A DNA stretch of 64,000 nt, taken from positions 1-64,000 of the forward strand of contig JAXGGA010002946.1 in NCBI GenBank assembly GCA_038373865.1. The letters are read 5' to 3'. This document shows, piece by piece, positions 36,135-48,944 of this stretch; the first letter of the stretch is position 1, and every line of letters begins with the position of its first letter. A program made the translations under genes and the position numbers. The notes beneath the pieces are model-generated. The model made no database searches. It saw nothing but the letters and a program-made list of their open reading frames with translations, and was not told the origin of the DNA. Source of the stretch: Uloborus plumipes. Lineage: Eukaryota > Arthropoda > Arachnida > Araneae > Uloboridae.

Positions 36135-36516
36135 CATTGTGCAAAAATGAATGTTGTTTTTACAGAAAATACAGGTAATTTTATAGTAATAAACTGTACA
36201 AAATGCTAATTTTGCAGTTATAAACTGTAAAATTGCTAACTTTACGATACTAAATTGCAAAATTGCTAATTTTACAGTATTTTACCGTGCATTTTACAGT
36301 TTTAAACTGGAACCTCTGCGACCAGTGTTATATTGTTGTTTTTACAGTATAATACAGCTAAATTTTAAGGCAATAAACTGTAACATTGCTAACTTTACAG
36401 TAAGAAACTATATAATTGCTAGTTTTGCAGTTTGTTACTGTGCATTTTGCAGTTTTAAATTGGAACCTCGTCTGTCAGTATTATACTGTAAAAACATCAG
36501 TTCATGTTTTGCAATG
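36135..36516 (+). mobile_element. CACTG-family MITE, full copy with TA duplication
   Basis: TA flanks at 36133-36134 and 36517-36518. The ends CATTGTGCAAAAATGAATG and CATTGCAAAACATGAACTG (reverse-complemented) are inverted. The interior has three to five diverged TTTTACAGTAATAAACTG units and two copies of the TGGAACCTC module. 382 bp. Confidence 0.85.
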
Positions 36517-36539
36517 TACACAATCAAAATATTGCTAGA

Positions 36540-36960
36540 TAGGGGGCGCTAAAACATAGTTTTCATTTTTCTCCATGTTCCCCTTACTTTTACATCAAAT
36601 ATCCAAAAAATATGTCATGTAAAAAGTAAAATAGGTGGCGCAGGATGCAACTCGGGAAAGGCTTTTCTTAAGAAAAAGAACGGAATTTAAAGTCGAATTC
36701 GAGCTCTGGTTGCTAGGCAACGGAATCACCTCTGTTTAGAAATTGCATATGTTTAAGTTCTTTCGGGTCATCTGCATCTCCTTATGCTGAAATCCGGCCT
36801 CTTTTTGAAGGCTGGCTCAATACAGATGCATCATCCTGCAATCAATGGCTTCAGCTTTCTCGGAAAGGGTTGGGCAATACTTGGAGCAATTAAGGGATGT
36901 CTCTCTTACTTTAGAGGATAGTATGGAATGTGGATTATAATACGAATCTTTGGAAGTAAT
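36540..36960. promoter_or_regulatory. Unique balanced-composition segment with an RFX X-box
   Basis: Contains GTTGCTAGGCAAC at 36709-36721, a perfect dyad of the two RFX half-sites with a 3-base centre, inside about 350 bases of non-repetitive, less AT-rich DNA. No coding frame or core promoter could be identified. Confidence 0.3.
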
Positions 36961-36969
36961 TGACATGGG

Positions 36970-37800
36970 AGGCTGGTTTGAAACATTTAATCATCCATTG
37001 CAAAATATATAAAAATGTGCAATCAAAAAAGAAAGAGAAAATATGCCAAAAATAAATATGAAGTATTACTGGAAATCAAAAGAAAAAAAATGAACGAAGA
37101 TTAAATTATGTAAGAATTTCCGGCAGAAATATCGATTGAGTTCAGAACATCTTAAATTAAGCCCTACGGTAGATAATAATAGCCTTTATTACCGCCTATA
37201 AAATACATAAAATGAGAAATTTTATTTCTAAATAATTTATGTAACAATTTGTTTAAATAGATTTCTTCTTTTTTTTGTACTAAAAAAATATAAGATTTTT
37301 TTTCTCAGTTCAAATTTGAACGAATTAATAAATAAATTGACTAAAGGGAATATTTTGTGGAAATGTTTGCGTTGTTATTAATGTTGTTAAGATTTGCAGT
37401 TAATTAATATCTTTTGCTTAGGTTTTCAATTAGAATTATTCAACTAAACCCTGCTACATCTAATTGGATGGCTAACTATTTGTAATGGAATACCTTAATC
37501 ATTTGCTAAATTTGAATTGATTTAAATAAAACTCTTTCTTCTTATTTCTTTCAGGAAAAAAAAGAAGACGGAGCTAGAAATAAAATGAAAATTACTAAAA
37601 GTAAGAGGCAAAATGAGATGATATGAATATCAGTATTAATGTGTGGTTATTTTTCCTTCAACCAGAACTCAAATCATGTAATTTTTTTTTTATCATAATT
37701 GAATCGTTTGGAGGATGAAGGGGCTATGGGTACCTTTTTTGGAAAATACAATTTGGGCAAAGATAAGCAATGGATACAGGTAAGCAAATAAAACTTGGTA
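36970..37800. other. AT-rich sequence, nothing recognised
   Basis: No transposon ends or coding frames of note. Confidence 0.4.
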
Positions 37801-37806
37801 CATTAA

Positions 37807-38317
37807 CCCATTTATGCCCAGTAGCCTAAAAACGGGACGCTTATTAGTTACTGCATACAAAACCTGTAATGGGTATATCATTTTACTAAAGCTGTTTTTC
37901 ACAAGTTAAATAGTCCTGCTTCTTGAGAAAACCAGTTAGAGCCACTATTTGGCCATCAGAATTTATTTATTGACCGCTATTTTCAGACGAATCAGTCAAG
38001 CAACGATCCAGCATAGGTAGCCACAGAAAGTAAGTTTTTTTTGCGAACTTATTTTTCATAAAATTAAACTATTTAAAATGATTTGCTTAAAATTGATCAC
38101 AGATGCCTTCTGTAATGTTACTTTGCAAAAGTCAAGTAAGTTCGTATTTTGCTCACATAAATGCAAAATATCCCATAAACAAAACGTTAAATAACTTAAT
38201 AAATATGGCAACGGCGAACTATTTTAAGCCTAAAATGTATGTAAACCATTCCAAGTAAGAGTTTTAAGCCGATAAAAAATGAAAAAAATTGTTAAAAAAA
38301 ACTTAGGCATAAATGGG
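37807..38317. mobile_element. piggyBac-like MITE with perfect TTAA duplication
   Basis: TTAA at 37803-37806 and 38318-38321 flank the inverted ends CCCATTTATGCC and GGCATAAATGGG. At 511 bp it is the same length as the copies at 19030 and 54911 and shares their terminal motif, but the interior is not obviously alignable. It is therefore a distinct subfamily or a heavily diverged relative. No transposase frame. Confidence 0.88.
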
Positions 38318-38571
38318 TTAAAAAATAAATGTCAGTAGGCCAACTTTATAGGCTCACTTAACGACAAAACCAGGAAAAAAAAGCTACAATTGCAGCAATA
38401 AAACTTCGAACTTAAATTGCTCTAAATTTAAGTTTTGTTACATAATCTCTTCATCTCCCAAGCCCTTCAATTACGTTTTTCAAAAGCTGTAATATGGCAA
38501 TGAAATACACATCATTGACAAGCAACTCATCGGCATAAAAAAACTAAACTAACTAAACATACAGGGTGTCC

Positions 38572-39212
38572 ACTCCAATCGTGGACCAATAGCTAATTTC
38601 TAAACCGTTAGAGATAAGCATATAGTTTATTTAGGAAAAAATCTCCAAATTACGAAAGGAATTTTGGGTCCATTCAATGTTTTTCAAAAAATCAAATTTT
38701 GAAAGAGTTACGAAATTTAAATTTTTATACAGCCCCCCAGTCCTATCAATCATATTTAGTAAAACATTCTTGACACTGTAACGTTTAAAACTAAAAAAAA
38801 ATCACTCTTCTACCACAAAAATTGACCGAGTTATGACGTTTTGAAAAATCAAGATTTTGAAGGATTTCGCATGCGGTCCCTTAAGCGATCTCTCGATGAC
38901 GTCAAGAAACAATGCAAAATCTTGATTTTTCAAAACGTCATAACTCGGTCAATTTTTGTGGTAGAAGAGTGATTTTTTTTTAGTTTTAAACGTTACAGTG
39001 TCAAGAATGTTTTACTAAATATGATTAATAGGACTGGGGGGCTGTATAAAAATTTAAATTTCGTAACTCTTTCAAAATTTGATTTTTTGAAAAACATTGA
39101 ATGGACCCAAAATTCCTTTCGTAATATGGATATTTTTTCCTAAATAAACTATATGCTTATCTCTAACGGTTTAGAAATTAGCTATTGGTCCACGATTGGA
39201 GTGGACACCCTG
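38572..39212. mobile_element. 641-bp foldback element with TA duplication
   Basis: Two long arms (about 38572-38859 and 38915-39212) are nearly identical inverted copies beginning CAGGGTGTCCACTCCAATCG. They are separated by a loop of about 55 bases that contains TGACGTCA (38897-38904). TA flanks both ends (38570-38571 and 39213-39214), consistent with Tc1/mariner-type insertion. A transcript through it would form a hairpin of nearly 290 bp. The 141-codon open frame starting inside the right arm (39153) is not a recognisable protein. Confidence 0.93.
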
Positions 39213-39219
39213 TATTTAG

Positions 39220-39535
39220 ACGTAAATCAGAACACCATTGTCACAGATCCACATCCTAACATAGGCCTCTTCGAAACGAAAATGAAACTCACAGCCTTGA
39301 AAACCATTACTCAAACTATTGCCCCTGTGAGGACTCTTTTACAAAACGTAAGGTCACCTACGGGCCGGTCGTTGACCGAGAGGTGCCCCTTTAGGCCCCT
39401 TCGCCACCCTTTTGACACGTGTTTTACCCCCTTCTTTCCCCAGAACTCACGGCCCGGTACATATCGCGTTAGGCAAATCGGAACATTTAATGTTCAGCTC
39501 TCAAAGTCTATGAATGGGATAAAGCAGCTATTAAG
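39220..39535. other. GC-richer unique island
   Basis: Includes CGGGCCGG, ACACGTGT and CGGCCCGG words between 39360 and 39460. Part of a 141-codon plus-strand frame (39153-39578) runs through it, but the frame begins inside the foldback element and shows no domain. It could be a regulatory or exon remnant. Confidence 0.25.
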
Positions 39536-39579
39536 GTATGTGGTTTGGTTTTTACACTTCAAAAATTGTCGAAATTAAA

Positions 39580-41935
39580 GATGTTTGCACTGTATTTGGA
39601 GTTTATGACTTAAAAAATGACTTCCGTAAGAAACTAAAACTTTAAGAAACTAAACTTTCCTTGTTGAGCTTGTTACAAAAAATTATATGCCGAATTTTCT
39701 TAGTTAATGGTTCAATCCCTTTCAATAGATGCGACATTGTTACCCATATATTTGTGCTTTATTCCCTGAATTTGTAACTTTGGTCTTTTATTTTGTATAT
39801 TCGCGGAAAAGAAATTATTATGCATCATACTATGAAATATCAACTTACCATAAAAAATGTTTCCCTTGAAAAACAATGGTACATGTTGCGGGCGTAACTG
39901 TAGTATGGTCACGCCCGAAACACGTACACATCGTTATTCTGTAAATATAATGAAACTTTTTAGAACGTTGAAACTATAGTTATTTACATTCGAATATATT
40001 ACAATTAAAAGTCTAAGTTTTGAAATTCATAGAATATCAAGTGCAAATATATCTATAAAATGCCTCATTTGCAAATGGATGAAATAATACGTGATTTTAA
40101 TTTTTAATTACTACATTTCATGTATCTTTATCTAAATTTTAATCTGTTGAAAACTCCAAATTACTTTCAATGAACTACTTACTTCAATAAATACAAAAAC
40201 ACACACACAATTCATTTTTAAAGCATTCACAGTTATTCTTATTTTGTTAATTTTAAAATTCTTTTTCTCTTAGTAATATTCGACAATAACTACCTTTTAT
40301 TATTCGGATGAACTATTGAACATTTATAAGTTTTAACATTTATCACTGTATGTATTTTTTATTTGTAAAGTGGAACGAAAATCAATAGTTTTATCGATCA
40401 CACTAATGTTCCTTTTAAACATATTTTCATTGAAATATTGAAAATCAAGAAAGCTTTTGAAAGTTTGTTTGAAATTCAAAAAAAAAAAAAACAAGGAATT
40501 TAATTATGTGTTAATGTAATTAATAACTCTTTTTGTTGCTGTTCATTTAGAATAATTAAGAGAATTTATTAAGGTAATTATTGCTACCCCCTCATTGATT
40601 CCCTTCTCCATTATGACTTAACATCTATTTATGGAAAAAAACAAACAATACATTAAAATTAAAAATAATAATAATAAAGGGGAAGAAGTAAATCTTTACT
40701 CTATTTCGAAACTTTCATAAATTAATAGACTTTTATAGGTCAGAAAATATGTTTGTGCGTACAAAAATTCACTTTTGTATGTGTTTTTAGAAGTATTTAA
40801 ATGACAAATCATAAAAGTACGAAACTGAAATGCAATGAATTTGAAGTTGCAACCTTAGATTATGAGGGCGACATCGGTATTTTATAGAGCAGTATTTATC
40901 TACTGATTATCCATAGAAAATGTTCAGCATAACATATCTTTACGCTCTTTAAATGCATAATTTCTCTATTTGAATGGTAATAATAATTTCTAATGGGAAG
41001 TTCATACAGCTTAATTAAACGAGCAAGTTCTTATCTTATAGAGATGTGTGTACTTATTTGGTATTGAACGATTAAATAACAAGCAGTATCGTAGTTGGCT
41101 CAGTTCTGAGTTAAAAAAAAACAATATTATTAAACCTTAGCCTCACGAATTAAAAATAAATAAATTAATTAAAATGAAAAATTTAAATAGGAGAGAGAGA
41201 AAAAATAACTTCTATAAAAATATTTCGATCTTTAAAAATGTACCTGCACTTTTTACAGTTGTCTGTACTTTATGAGTAATTGGGCTGCAATTTTAAATGA
41301 ATGCTCTATTTTTACAGTTCAGTATGCAACTTTTGCGTGATGCTTAACATAAGCTTAAAATATTTATTGGCTTAATGTATCAATTATATCGAGGAGAAAT
41401 GTCAAAAAAGATAAAGTTATTTGTCGACAGTAATTTTCTCAGTAGAGAATCTTTTAATTGCAAACATTAGAAATCAAGCTAAAAAATAGCGGATTGATTT
41501 TTAACAGATAATTCTGGTTCGGTAAAAATTTGAGAAGCTGCTTGACTTAAGGAGTTTTAACTAAGACTTCGCGAATTTTGTGCCAAATTGCAAAATATAT
41601 GTACACTACAGATTTATACTTTTAAAAGCATTTATTTATTTTGTCTTAGAAAACCATTGTTTTGAAAAAAAAAAGTCTTTTAAATTTTGAAATTTCTGTC
41701 AGTCCGCAAAATTGATATTTTGAATTTATATATTATCTCTTTTATTTATAAAAAGAAATTTTTTTTGAAATCATTCTTAAAGTCAACCTTCATAACTCCT
41801 ACTGTCTATAAATCGTCTTTACTATTAAAAAAAAAGAGAGAAACATATACTTGGAAATATTTATGCACGATTACAGAAGAATTAGGCTTACATATTTTTA
41901 CTGCTTAAAATAAAAGCGTTTTTCCTAGTTCTTTG
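39580..41935. other. AT-rich unique sequence, nothing recognised
   Basis: About 2.3 kb without transposon ends, tandem repeats or convincing frames. Confidence 0.45.
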
Positions 41936-41940
41936 AACTG

Positions 41941-42095
41941 TTAGGGGGCCCTGCTCCACATCAGCGTAAAACGCGACCGAAACCGATGGCAGAAACCGAC
42001 AATCCGGGTACTTTCCATAGGAACACTATGTAATCCGTTTTACGTTTCTACTTTATTTTTCTGCTTTACGTCAATGTAGAGCAGGGCTCTTATAG
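41941..42095. mobile_element. 155-bp MITE with GCCCTGCTC termini
   Basis: The left end GGGGGCCCTGCTCCACATCA and the right end, reverse-complemented, AAGAGCCCTGCTCTACATTG form inverted termini followed by GCGTAAA/ACGTAAA. The copy at 3283-3376 is a fragment in the opposite orientation. The target duplication is unclear. Confidence 0.75.
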
Positions 42096-42181
42096 TTATT
42101 GACTTTCTAAATGAGTATTTCAAAACAAGATTTCGAAAAAAAATTCAACCTGTTTTGAAATATTAGTAAAAACTCCTAATA

Positions 42182-42357
42182 TAGTCGACGCTCGTTATAA
42201 CGACCACACGTTATAAAGACCGTCCTAATATAACGACCGGTGAGAAAACCCCCGACTGTATCCCAATATACTCTATGTTTTGGCTCTTGTAGCGACCACT
42301 CGTTATATAGACCGTTTTCTGTAGGACGGAGACGGTCGTTATATCGAGCGTCGACTG
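42182..42357. mobile_element. 176-bp pogo-like MITE with TA duplication
   Basis: The left end TAGTCGACGCTCGTTATAAC and the right end, reverse-complemented, CAGTCGACGCTCGATATAAC are inverted with few mismatches, flanked by TA (42180-42181 and 42358-42359). Internal CGTTATA(A/T)(A/C)GACCG words repeat. Overlapping open frames on both strands are incidental. Confidence 0.9.
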
Positions 42358-42399
42358 TATATGTTATCAAGTCTGTATTGCTTGCAATTGTTTTTACTA

Positions 42400-43795
42400 C
42401 AACATACGTATGTTACTGTTTTAAATCATCAGATGACATTAATAATAACAAAAATAACTAAAATTAGTTCCTGGTTATTTTACATTTATGTAACACTTGG
42501 ACATTTTTGTAACATACATTTTTTGAAAATGGAAATCAGTTGTTTCCTTTGACGAAATCTTTCAATTTAACCCTTTTGGTTTGCTCATATGCTAAAAAAT
42601 TTAGATAATTAGTAATTGGACGAGATACGATGGAGAAAACGAGGCTTCTACTGCAAGAGTATGAAGCATAGCATTTGCTTTTGAACATGATGTCTTAAAA
42701 TTTGAAAATTTTGATCGAGTTAAGAATTACTATTATTTATTAACTTTTTAGTTTATCTCTTGGAGATACTTTCAAACTTTGGTTAATTCTAAAGAATAGT
42801 TTACAAGAATTTCGGAAACCGTTTTTCAGAGCAAGAGAAATGGCTTTTGATTCAGACCATTCGTTCCGTTTTGAACAGGACAGTTTCGTTTTCAGGTAAC
42901 CTTTTCCGGTGTCCACGCAATAGTTGCAAGACTGAAATGTCCCGCTTTTTTCTGAAGTGACAATATAGAACACTGGAAATATGTAACCGAACGTCGTTTG
43001 GCGGAATTATATCAGCGTTTTCATAGCCGAAAATTTATTCAAACTTTCGTATAATTATCGAATAGGTTTTGTATTTTGGCAGCAGTAAGATGAGTATTTT
43101 CCCTCATGAATAATTAGTGGACTAGTGCAAACGTAGTTTTCAAATTCCGGTTCTTGAAGCAACGGTAACTAAAATCCAATTGTAGGAAATTCTACCATTA
43201 ATTTCATTTCGGCTTAAAATTAGTAGCAATTGTACTGAGTCAAATATGTGCAATCTAATATATTTTCAACTTAATTCTTCTTTTTTAAGTGTCTTTTTCT
43301 GTTTTATTTTTCTATTACGCACAAATTAATTAAAAAAAAATTCCATACATATTTGTAAGTAGTCCTGTTTTGGAAGAGAAAAAAAAAAGGTCACTTTACT
43401 TGTAAGAGAAAAACTATTGTTAACTTTAGTTGTGAGAGAACAGCTAATTTTGATGCATTTAAAAATGTGGGTGTGGGGGGGGGGGAGGGATCCGCGTAAC
43501 ATTGGAATGCTTGTAAGCAATTTACATTGCAAATTTTCCCATACTTACCTTGGTATTTATTGAAATGAACACTCGATACAAATGGTTCACATATAAATCC
43601 TGATGAGATTGAGTCAATAATGAGTTTTTAACTATAATATGCTTCCAATCGTGTAACCGTAACTATCCTGCTAGAAGAATTATGACGCTATAAGGAACTA
43701 AAAAAGGTTAAAATGTTTCACCAGGAAAATATTTGGTCATCGATATTGACCAGAATACCTTAATTAAAAAGACATTTCGTGCGAATAATGAAACA
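42400..43795. other. AT-rich sequence, nothing recognised
   Basis: A G-rich patch lies near 43470-43490. Short open frames only. Confidence 0.4.
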
Positions 43796-43799
43796 AAGT

Positions 43800-44520
43800 T
43801 TCATACAACTTTTCTTTACCATTTTACAAGGAATTTCCAGAGTGCGAAAGCCTTCATCAATAAAGATGCTTCGTTGTTGAAGTTTCGTTATTGAAGTCAA
43901 AAATTAGGCAGTAATTTTTTTTTTAATGAAGTAATTGAAAGACATAGCTATCGTTTGACTTCTCTTTACTATTTTGTAACGAATTTCCGGAGCACGAAAA
44001 CTTTCATTGATGAAGATATTTCATAATCAAAGCTGTCGAGAATGTGATAATTAAAAAAAAGTGAAATATTTTCAAAACAAAGCTGACATTAAGCTTTTCT
44101 TTACCATTTTGTGAGGAGTTTCATTTTGTAAGGAGCACCTTGCACTGTAAAACATGAATTTTGTTTTTACGGCAAACTGCAGCTAATTTCATGGTAATAA
44201 ACTGTAAAAATTGCTAATTTTACAGTAATAAACTGTAAAATTGCTAACGTTACAGTAAGAAACTATAAAATTGCTAGTTTTACTGTTTATTACTGTGCAT
44301 TTTACAGTGTTAACTTGGAACCTCGGCTGCCAGTATCATACTAAAAGAACAATAGTTCATTTTTTGCAGTGTAAACTCACATCGGTTCAGATACTTCACG
44401 ATTGTTGTGAACCAGAATATTACTGTGAAAAATGAAATAATTATAAAACAAAGCTAATGTTAAACTTTTCTGTAACTGAAAGTGGTAGATTTGGCTTCAA
44501 GCTCATTTCTTTAAGCGAAG
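43800..44520 (+). repeat. Diverged tandem repeat interrupted by a MITE
   Basis: CTTTTCTTTACCATTTT-like words recur near 43810, 43960 and 44092, each followed by GGAATTTCC-like and GAAGATGCTTC-like text, giving units of about 130-150 bp. Similar text resumes at about 44440 after the MITE at 44143-44371, so the array predates that insertion. Confidence 0.6.
44143..44371 (+). mobile_element. CACTG-family MITE, 229-bp copy
   Basis: Starts CACTGTAAAACATGAATT and ends TCATTTTTTGCAGTG followed by TA (44372-44373). The left flank is TG instead of TA. Internal TTTTACAGTAATAAACTG units and TGGAACCTCGGCTGCC are present. Confidence 0.82.
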
Positions 44521-44539
44521 AGATGCGCTCAAAGTAGTA

Positions 44540-45640
44540 CTTTAAATTACACTAATCATTTTACTGAGTTTTAAATTTGGCTTTTATTAGAAGCTCATTT
44601 TTATTATCAATGTTAATTCCGCTTACGCTTTTGACGTGTTTAGTGCCAATTTAAATAATCTTTCTGAATATTTTTGCAGATGCTTTATGTACATACTAGT
44701 CAGAAGATTACGTTAAAATTAATGCAACGAACTGCACCACTTAGAATGGCTCATTTTTTTTCGCGCTAGCAGTTTGAAATGATGTTCAAATTTATGAAAT
44801 AGAGCTTTATTTTTTCAATACATAGAATTAGCTGGTTTATTGTCTCTAAGCCATCAATGATTATTTTTCATTGCATTTATTATAACAGAGACAAAATACA
44901 AAAGCAAAACAAAATCTGATGCTTGGGTGGAGATTTTCTATTCTATTAAAAAGTTTTGAAATATGTTTTAGTAAAATTTTACGTCCAACTAGCTTTTACA
45001 ATATTGTTCGCTGCTATTATTTTAATTACCTCTTAACATTAATAACCTATTATTTCGACTGTTTAAGTGCATTTCTGTAGTCGAAAAAGTATCGGAAGGT
45101 ATATTGTATAAAAATTCAAGAGTATAGGAGACTATAAACTGAAATTTAAATGAATAAGTCACAAAATTGAAATAAGAAGTTAAAAATAGACATATGTTAT
45201 GAATTTTTACTCTTTTAAAAATGTATCTTTCATAGCATGCCGTAATGGCAACTTCCATCCTCGATCGTTTACAACACTTCTGTTACTCTGAAAAATCTTC
45301 TAATTTGAAATGTAAAAAAAAAAAAAAATAAATAAATATTAAATACATTAAAAGGAAGAGGATCTATAATTTTTTTTCTGAGCAAACCAGTTTTTTTAAT
45401 GTTTTGTGCAGCAAATTATATTTCTTTTCAAATTGACTAGTCCTTGAATAAAACATGTGTACTTGCAAAATTTAAACATCATTTGAACGTCAACGATTTA
45501 TAAAACTAGCCTTCTTTCCGAAGGAAAAACTGAGACATTTTCCTATCAATCATTGCAAAAATTTTCGCTTCGTTGAAAAAAAAAAAAAAAAAAAACAATG
45601 AACCGAAAATTCATCCCCATAATAAAACCGAATCTCGAAA
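44540..45640. other. AT-rich sequence, nothing recognised
   Basis: No repeats or genes recognised. Poly-A tracts lie near 45313-45328 and 45577-45595. Confidence 0.4.
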
Positions 45641-45649
45641 TGATTTAGA

Positions 45650-45900
45650 TGTATCTTCAGACGTCATTTCTAATTATGAGCAAAAAAGACGCGTTTCGTA
45701 CGATGTCGGGTAACATCTCGCCAGTTGCTCAATTAAATCAGACTGCGTTAAGATACGCCAAGGGAGAAGCATTAACCGCGCTTTGTTACATCGATACTCA
45801 GTCCCCACGTCAAGTATGATGGATTTTATAATTACAGGCGGCTGCCAGAAACATAGTATTACGATATAACATAACTCTAATTATGGGCAGAAACACGTTG
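45650..45900. promoter_or_regulatory. Balanced-composition unique segment, candidate conserved element
   Basis: Non-repetitive sequence with words such as TTTCGTACGATGTCGG and TATAATTACAGGCGGC next to the satellite array. Composition and complexity stand out from the flanks. There is no extended open frame. Function is unknown; this is inference from composition only. Confidence 0.2.
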
Positions 45901-47020
45901 TGGTAAGTTGACCTTGCCTTACAACGATGAGGCTGGGACTGGATATCTTATAGCTGATGCGTCTTGTATGGCCTCGGGCCACAAGCGATCCTCCTATTCG
46001 AAGATGACTGTTTTTCAGGTTTGGAAGGAATCGTTGGTTTTATTGAGAGGCTCTAAATTATGGTGTAGGGATATAGGTACATATCAAGGACGAAAGGGGT
46101 TGGCATTAGAAAGCGTTTAAAATCCTGAACTACAGCAGCGTGGCACAATAGAAGATTGTAGAAAGTACTGTGTTTTTTATTCAATTCTATATTGAGTCGT
46201 TGGTTTCCTTAAGAGGTTCTAAGTTATAGTCTAAATACAAGTGAATACTAAGGTACAAAAGTGTTGAAATTTGAAAATATTCAGAACTTAAACTGAGTGA
46301 TATATCAGTGTGTCATTGTAGAAGATTAAACATGTTGCATTTCTTATATAACGCAAGATTTAGTGATTGGTTTCATTGAGAGAGACTAAATTATGGTTTG
46401 TGAATATATGTACATATCAAGGACAAAAGGGGCAGGCATTAAAAAGCTTTTAAAACATGAGTCGAAATATATCTCAGCATAGCATAATAAAAGATTGTGT
46501 TAAGTTTTGTGTCCTTGATGTAATTCTAAATTGAGTAGTTAGTTTTCTTAAGAGTCTCTAACTACAAGTGTATGCCAATTCAAAACCCTAAACAGGGTGA
46601 TACCTAAGTGTATCATAATAGAAGATTAGAAGAAATGTTGCATTTCTTATCTAACGCAAAGATTTAGTCGTTAGTTTCATTAAGAGACTCTAAAGTCTAA
46701 ATTATGGTGTAAGAATATAGGTACATATCAAGGACAGAAGGGGTTGGTATTAGAAAGCGTTTAAAATCCTGAGCTGATATTTACTGCAGCGTGACGGAAT
46801 AAAAGATTAGCAGAAGAGCATTGCAGAAAGTACTGTGTCTTTTATGCAATGCTAGATTGAGTTGTTTTTCTACAGAGGGTCGGAATTATGATCTAAACAC
46901 AAATGCATATCAAACAAAGAAAGATTGAAATTGGAAAAAATTTGCAAAACTGAGCTGAAAGATGTGGGCCTCAGAGTGTTATAATAGAAGATTAGAAAAA
47001 AAAAGTTGCATTTCTTATCT

Positions 47021-47515
47021 CCAGATGCAGTAGTTGGCTTTTTTGAGAGGCTATAAATTATAGTATGCATACAAGTGCATACTAAGGAAAAAAAGGGTTG
47101 GAATTAGAAAACGTTCAAAAACCAAAAAAGAGGGACACCTCAGGGTGTCATAATAGAAGATTCGAAGAAATGTTGCATTTTGTTATCTCCAGATGCAGTA
47201 GTTGGCTTTTTTGAGAGGCTATAAATTATAGTCTACATACAAGTGCATACTAAGGAAAAAAAAAGTGTTGGAATTAGAAAACGTTCAAAAACCAGCAAAG
47301 AGGGACACCTCAGGGTGTCATAATAGAAGATTCGAAGAAATGTTGCATTTCTTATCTCCAGATGCAGTAGTTGGCTTTTTTGAGAGGCTATAAATTATAG
47401 TCTACATACAAGTGCATACTAAGGAAAAAAAGGGTTGGAATTAGAAAACGTTCAAAAACCAAAAAAGAGGGACACCTCAGGGTGTCATAATAGAAGATTG
47501 GAAGAAATGTTGCTT
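47021..47515 (+). repeat. Homogenised triplet of type-B satellite units
   Basis: CCAGATGCAGTAGTTGGC recurs at 47021, 47189 and 47358 (periods 168 and 169). The three units are nearly identical over their full length, in contrast with the strongly diverged rest of the array. This points to a recent local amplification that broke the A-B alternation. Confidence 0.92.
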
Positions 47516-48944
47516 TTCTTACATAACGCAAGATTTTGTGTGTCGTTTGTTTAATTGAAACTCTCTAAATTATAGTAGATTTAGATTTATATGTAAGAAT
47601 GTAAGATTTATATCAAAGACAACAGAGGTTGGCATTAGAAAGTGTTTAAAATCCCTAAACTGGAATGTACCACAACGTGGTACAATAGAGGCTTGCAGAA
47701 AGTGTCGTGTCTTTTATGTAATGTCAGATTAAGTTATTGATTTTCTTGAGAGGGTCTGAATCATGGTCTAAATACAAGTGATACCTAGGTAAAAAAGGGT
47801 GGGAAAAATTCAACAACTTAAACTGAATGACATAAGTGTCATAACAGAAAATTAACATAAATATTGCATTTCTTATATAATTCAAGATTTAGTCGTTGAT
47901 TTTCTTGAGAGACTTTAAATTATGGTCTAAATACAACTGCATACCAAGGAAAAAAGGGGTTAAAATCCTCAAAAGCCTAAACCGAGTGTTACTTCAGTTA
48001 TTAAAGATTAGCAGAAGTGTTGCATTTCTTAAATAACGCAAAATTTAGTCTATGGTTTTATTTAGAGGATTAAAATTATGATGTGTGGATATAGGAATCA
48101 GAAGTTGAAAGAGTTAACATCAGGAAGTGTTTAAAACAATAAATGGAAATTCAACTCACGGTGCGATTATAGAAGATTAGAAGGAATATTGTATTTTATG
48201 CAATGCAGGACTGAATAGTAGATTTTATTGAGGAGTTCTCAATTTTAGTCTAAATAACTACAAGTATGTATCAGAGGAAGAGGGGGTGGAAATAAGAAAA
48301 CGTTTAAAAACCTGAACTGGGTGATGCTTCAGTGTGTCACAATGGAAGAAATGTTGCATTTCTTATAAAAAGTATTGTCTAGTCTTTGGTTTTATTGAGA
48401 TTCTCTAAATTATGGTGTAGGAATATAGGTACATATCAAAGACGAAAGCGGTTGGTATTAGAAAGCGTTTAAAATCTTGAACTCAAATGTACCACAGCTT
48501 GGCGTAATAGAAGATTGCAGAAAGTGTTGTGACTTATATATAATGCTAGGTTAAGGTTTTCTTGAGAGACTCTAAACTATGGTCTAAAAAAAATTAAATA
48601 AGAAAATGTTCAAGAGCTTAAACTAGGTTATACTTAATTGTGTCATAATAGAAGATTAGAAAAAAATTCTACATTTCTTATCCAACTCAAGACTTTGTCA
48701 TTGGTTTTCTTGAGTGTCTGTAAATTATTATTTATCAAGAACGAAAGAGGTTGATAATACAAAGTTTTTAAAATCCTGAATTGAAATACACCTCAGCGTG
48801 AGATGATAGATTAGAAAGAATATTGAATTGTAAGCTATGCAAGATTGAGTAGTAGACTTTATTGAAGGACTTTAAAGTCTAAATACAAGGAGAAAAAGGG
48901 GGTTGAAATTAGAACACGTGTAAAAACCTAAACTCACTGTATCG

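Noticed and set aside
39153..39578. 141-codon open frame as a gene
   Set aside because: It starts inside the right arm of the foldback element and shows no recognisable domain or composition typical of coding sequence.
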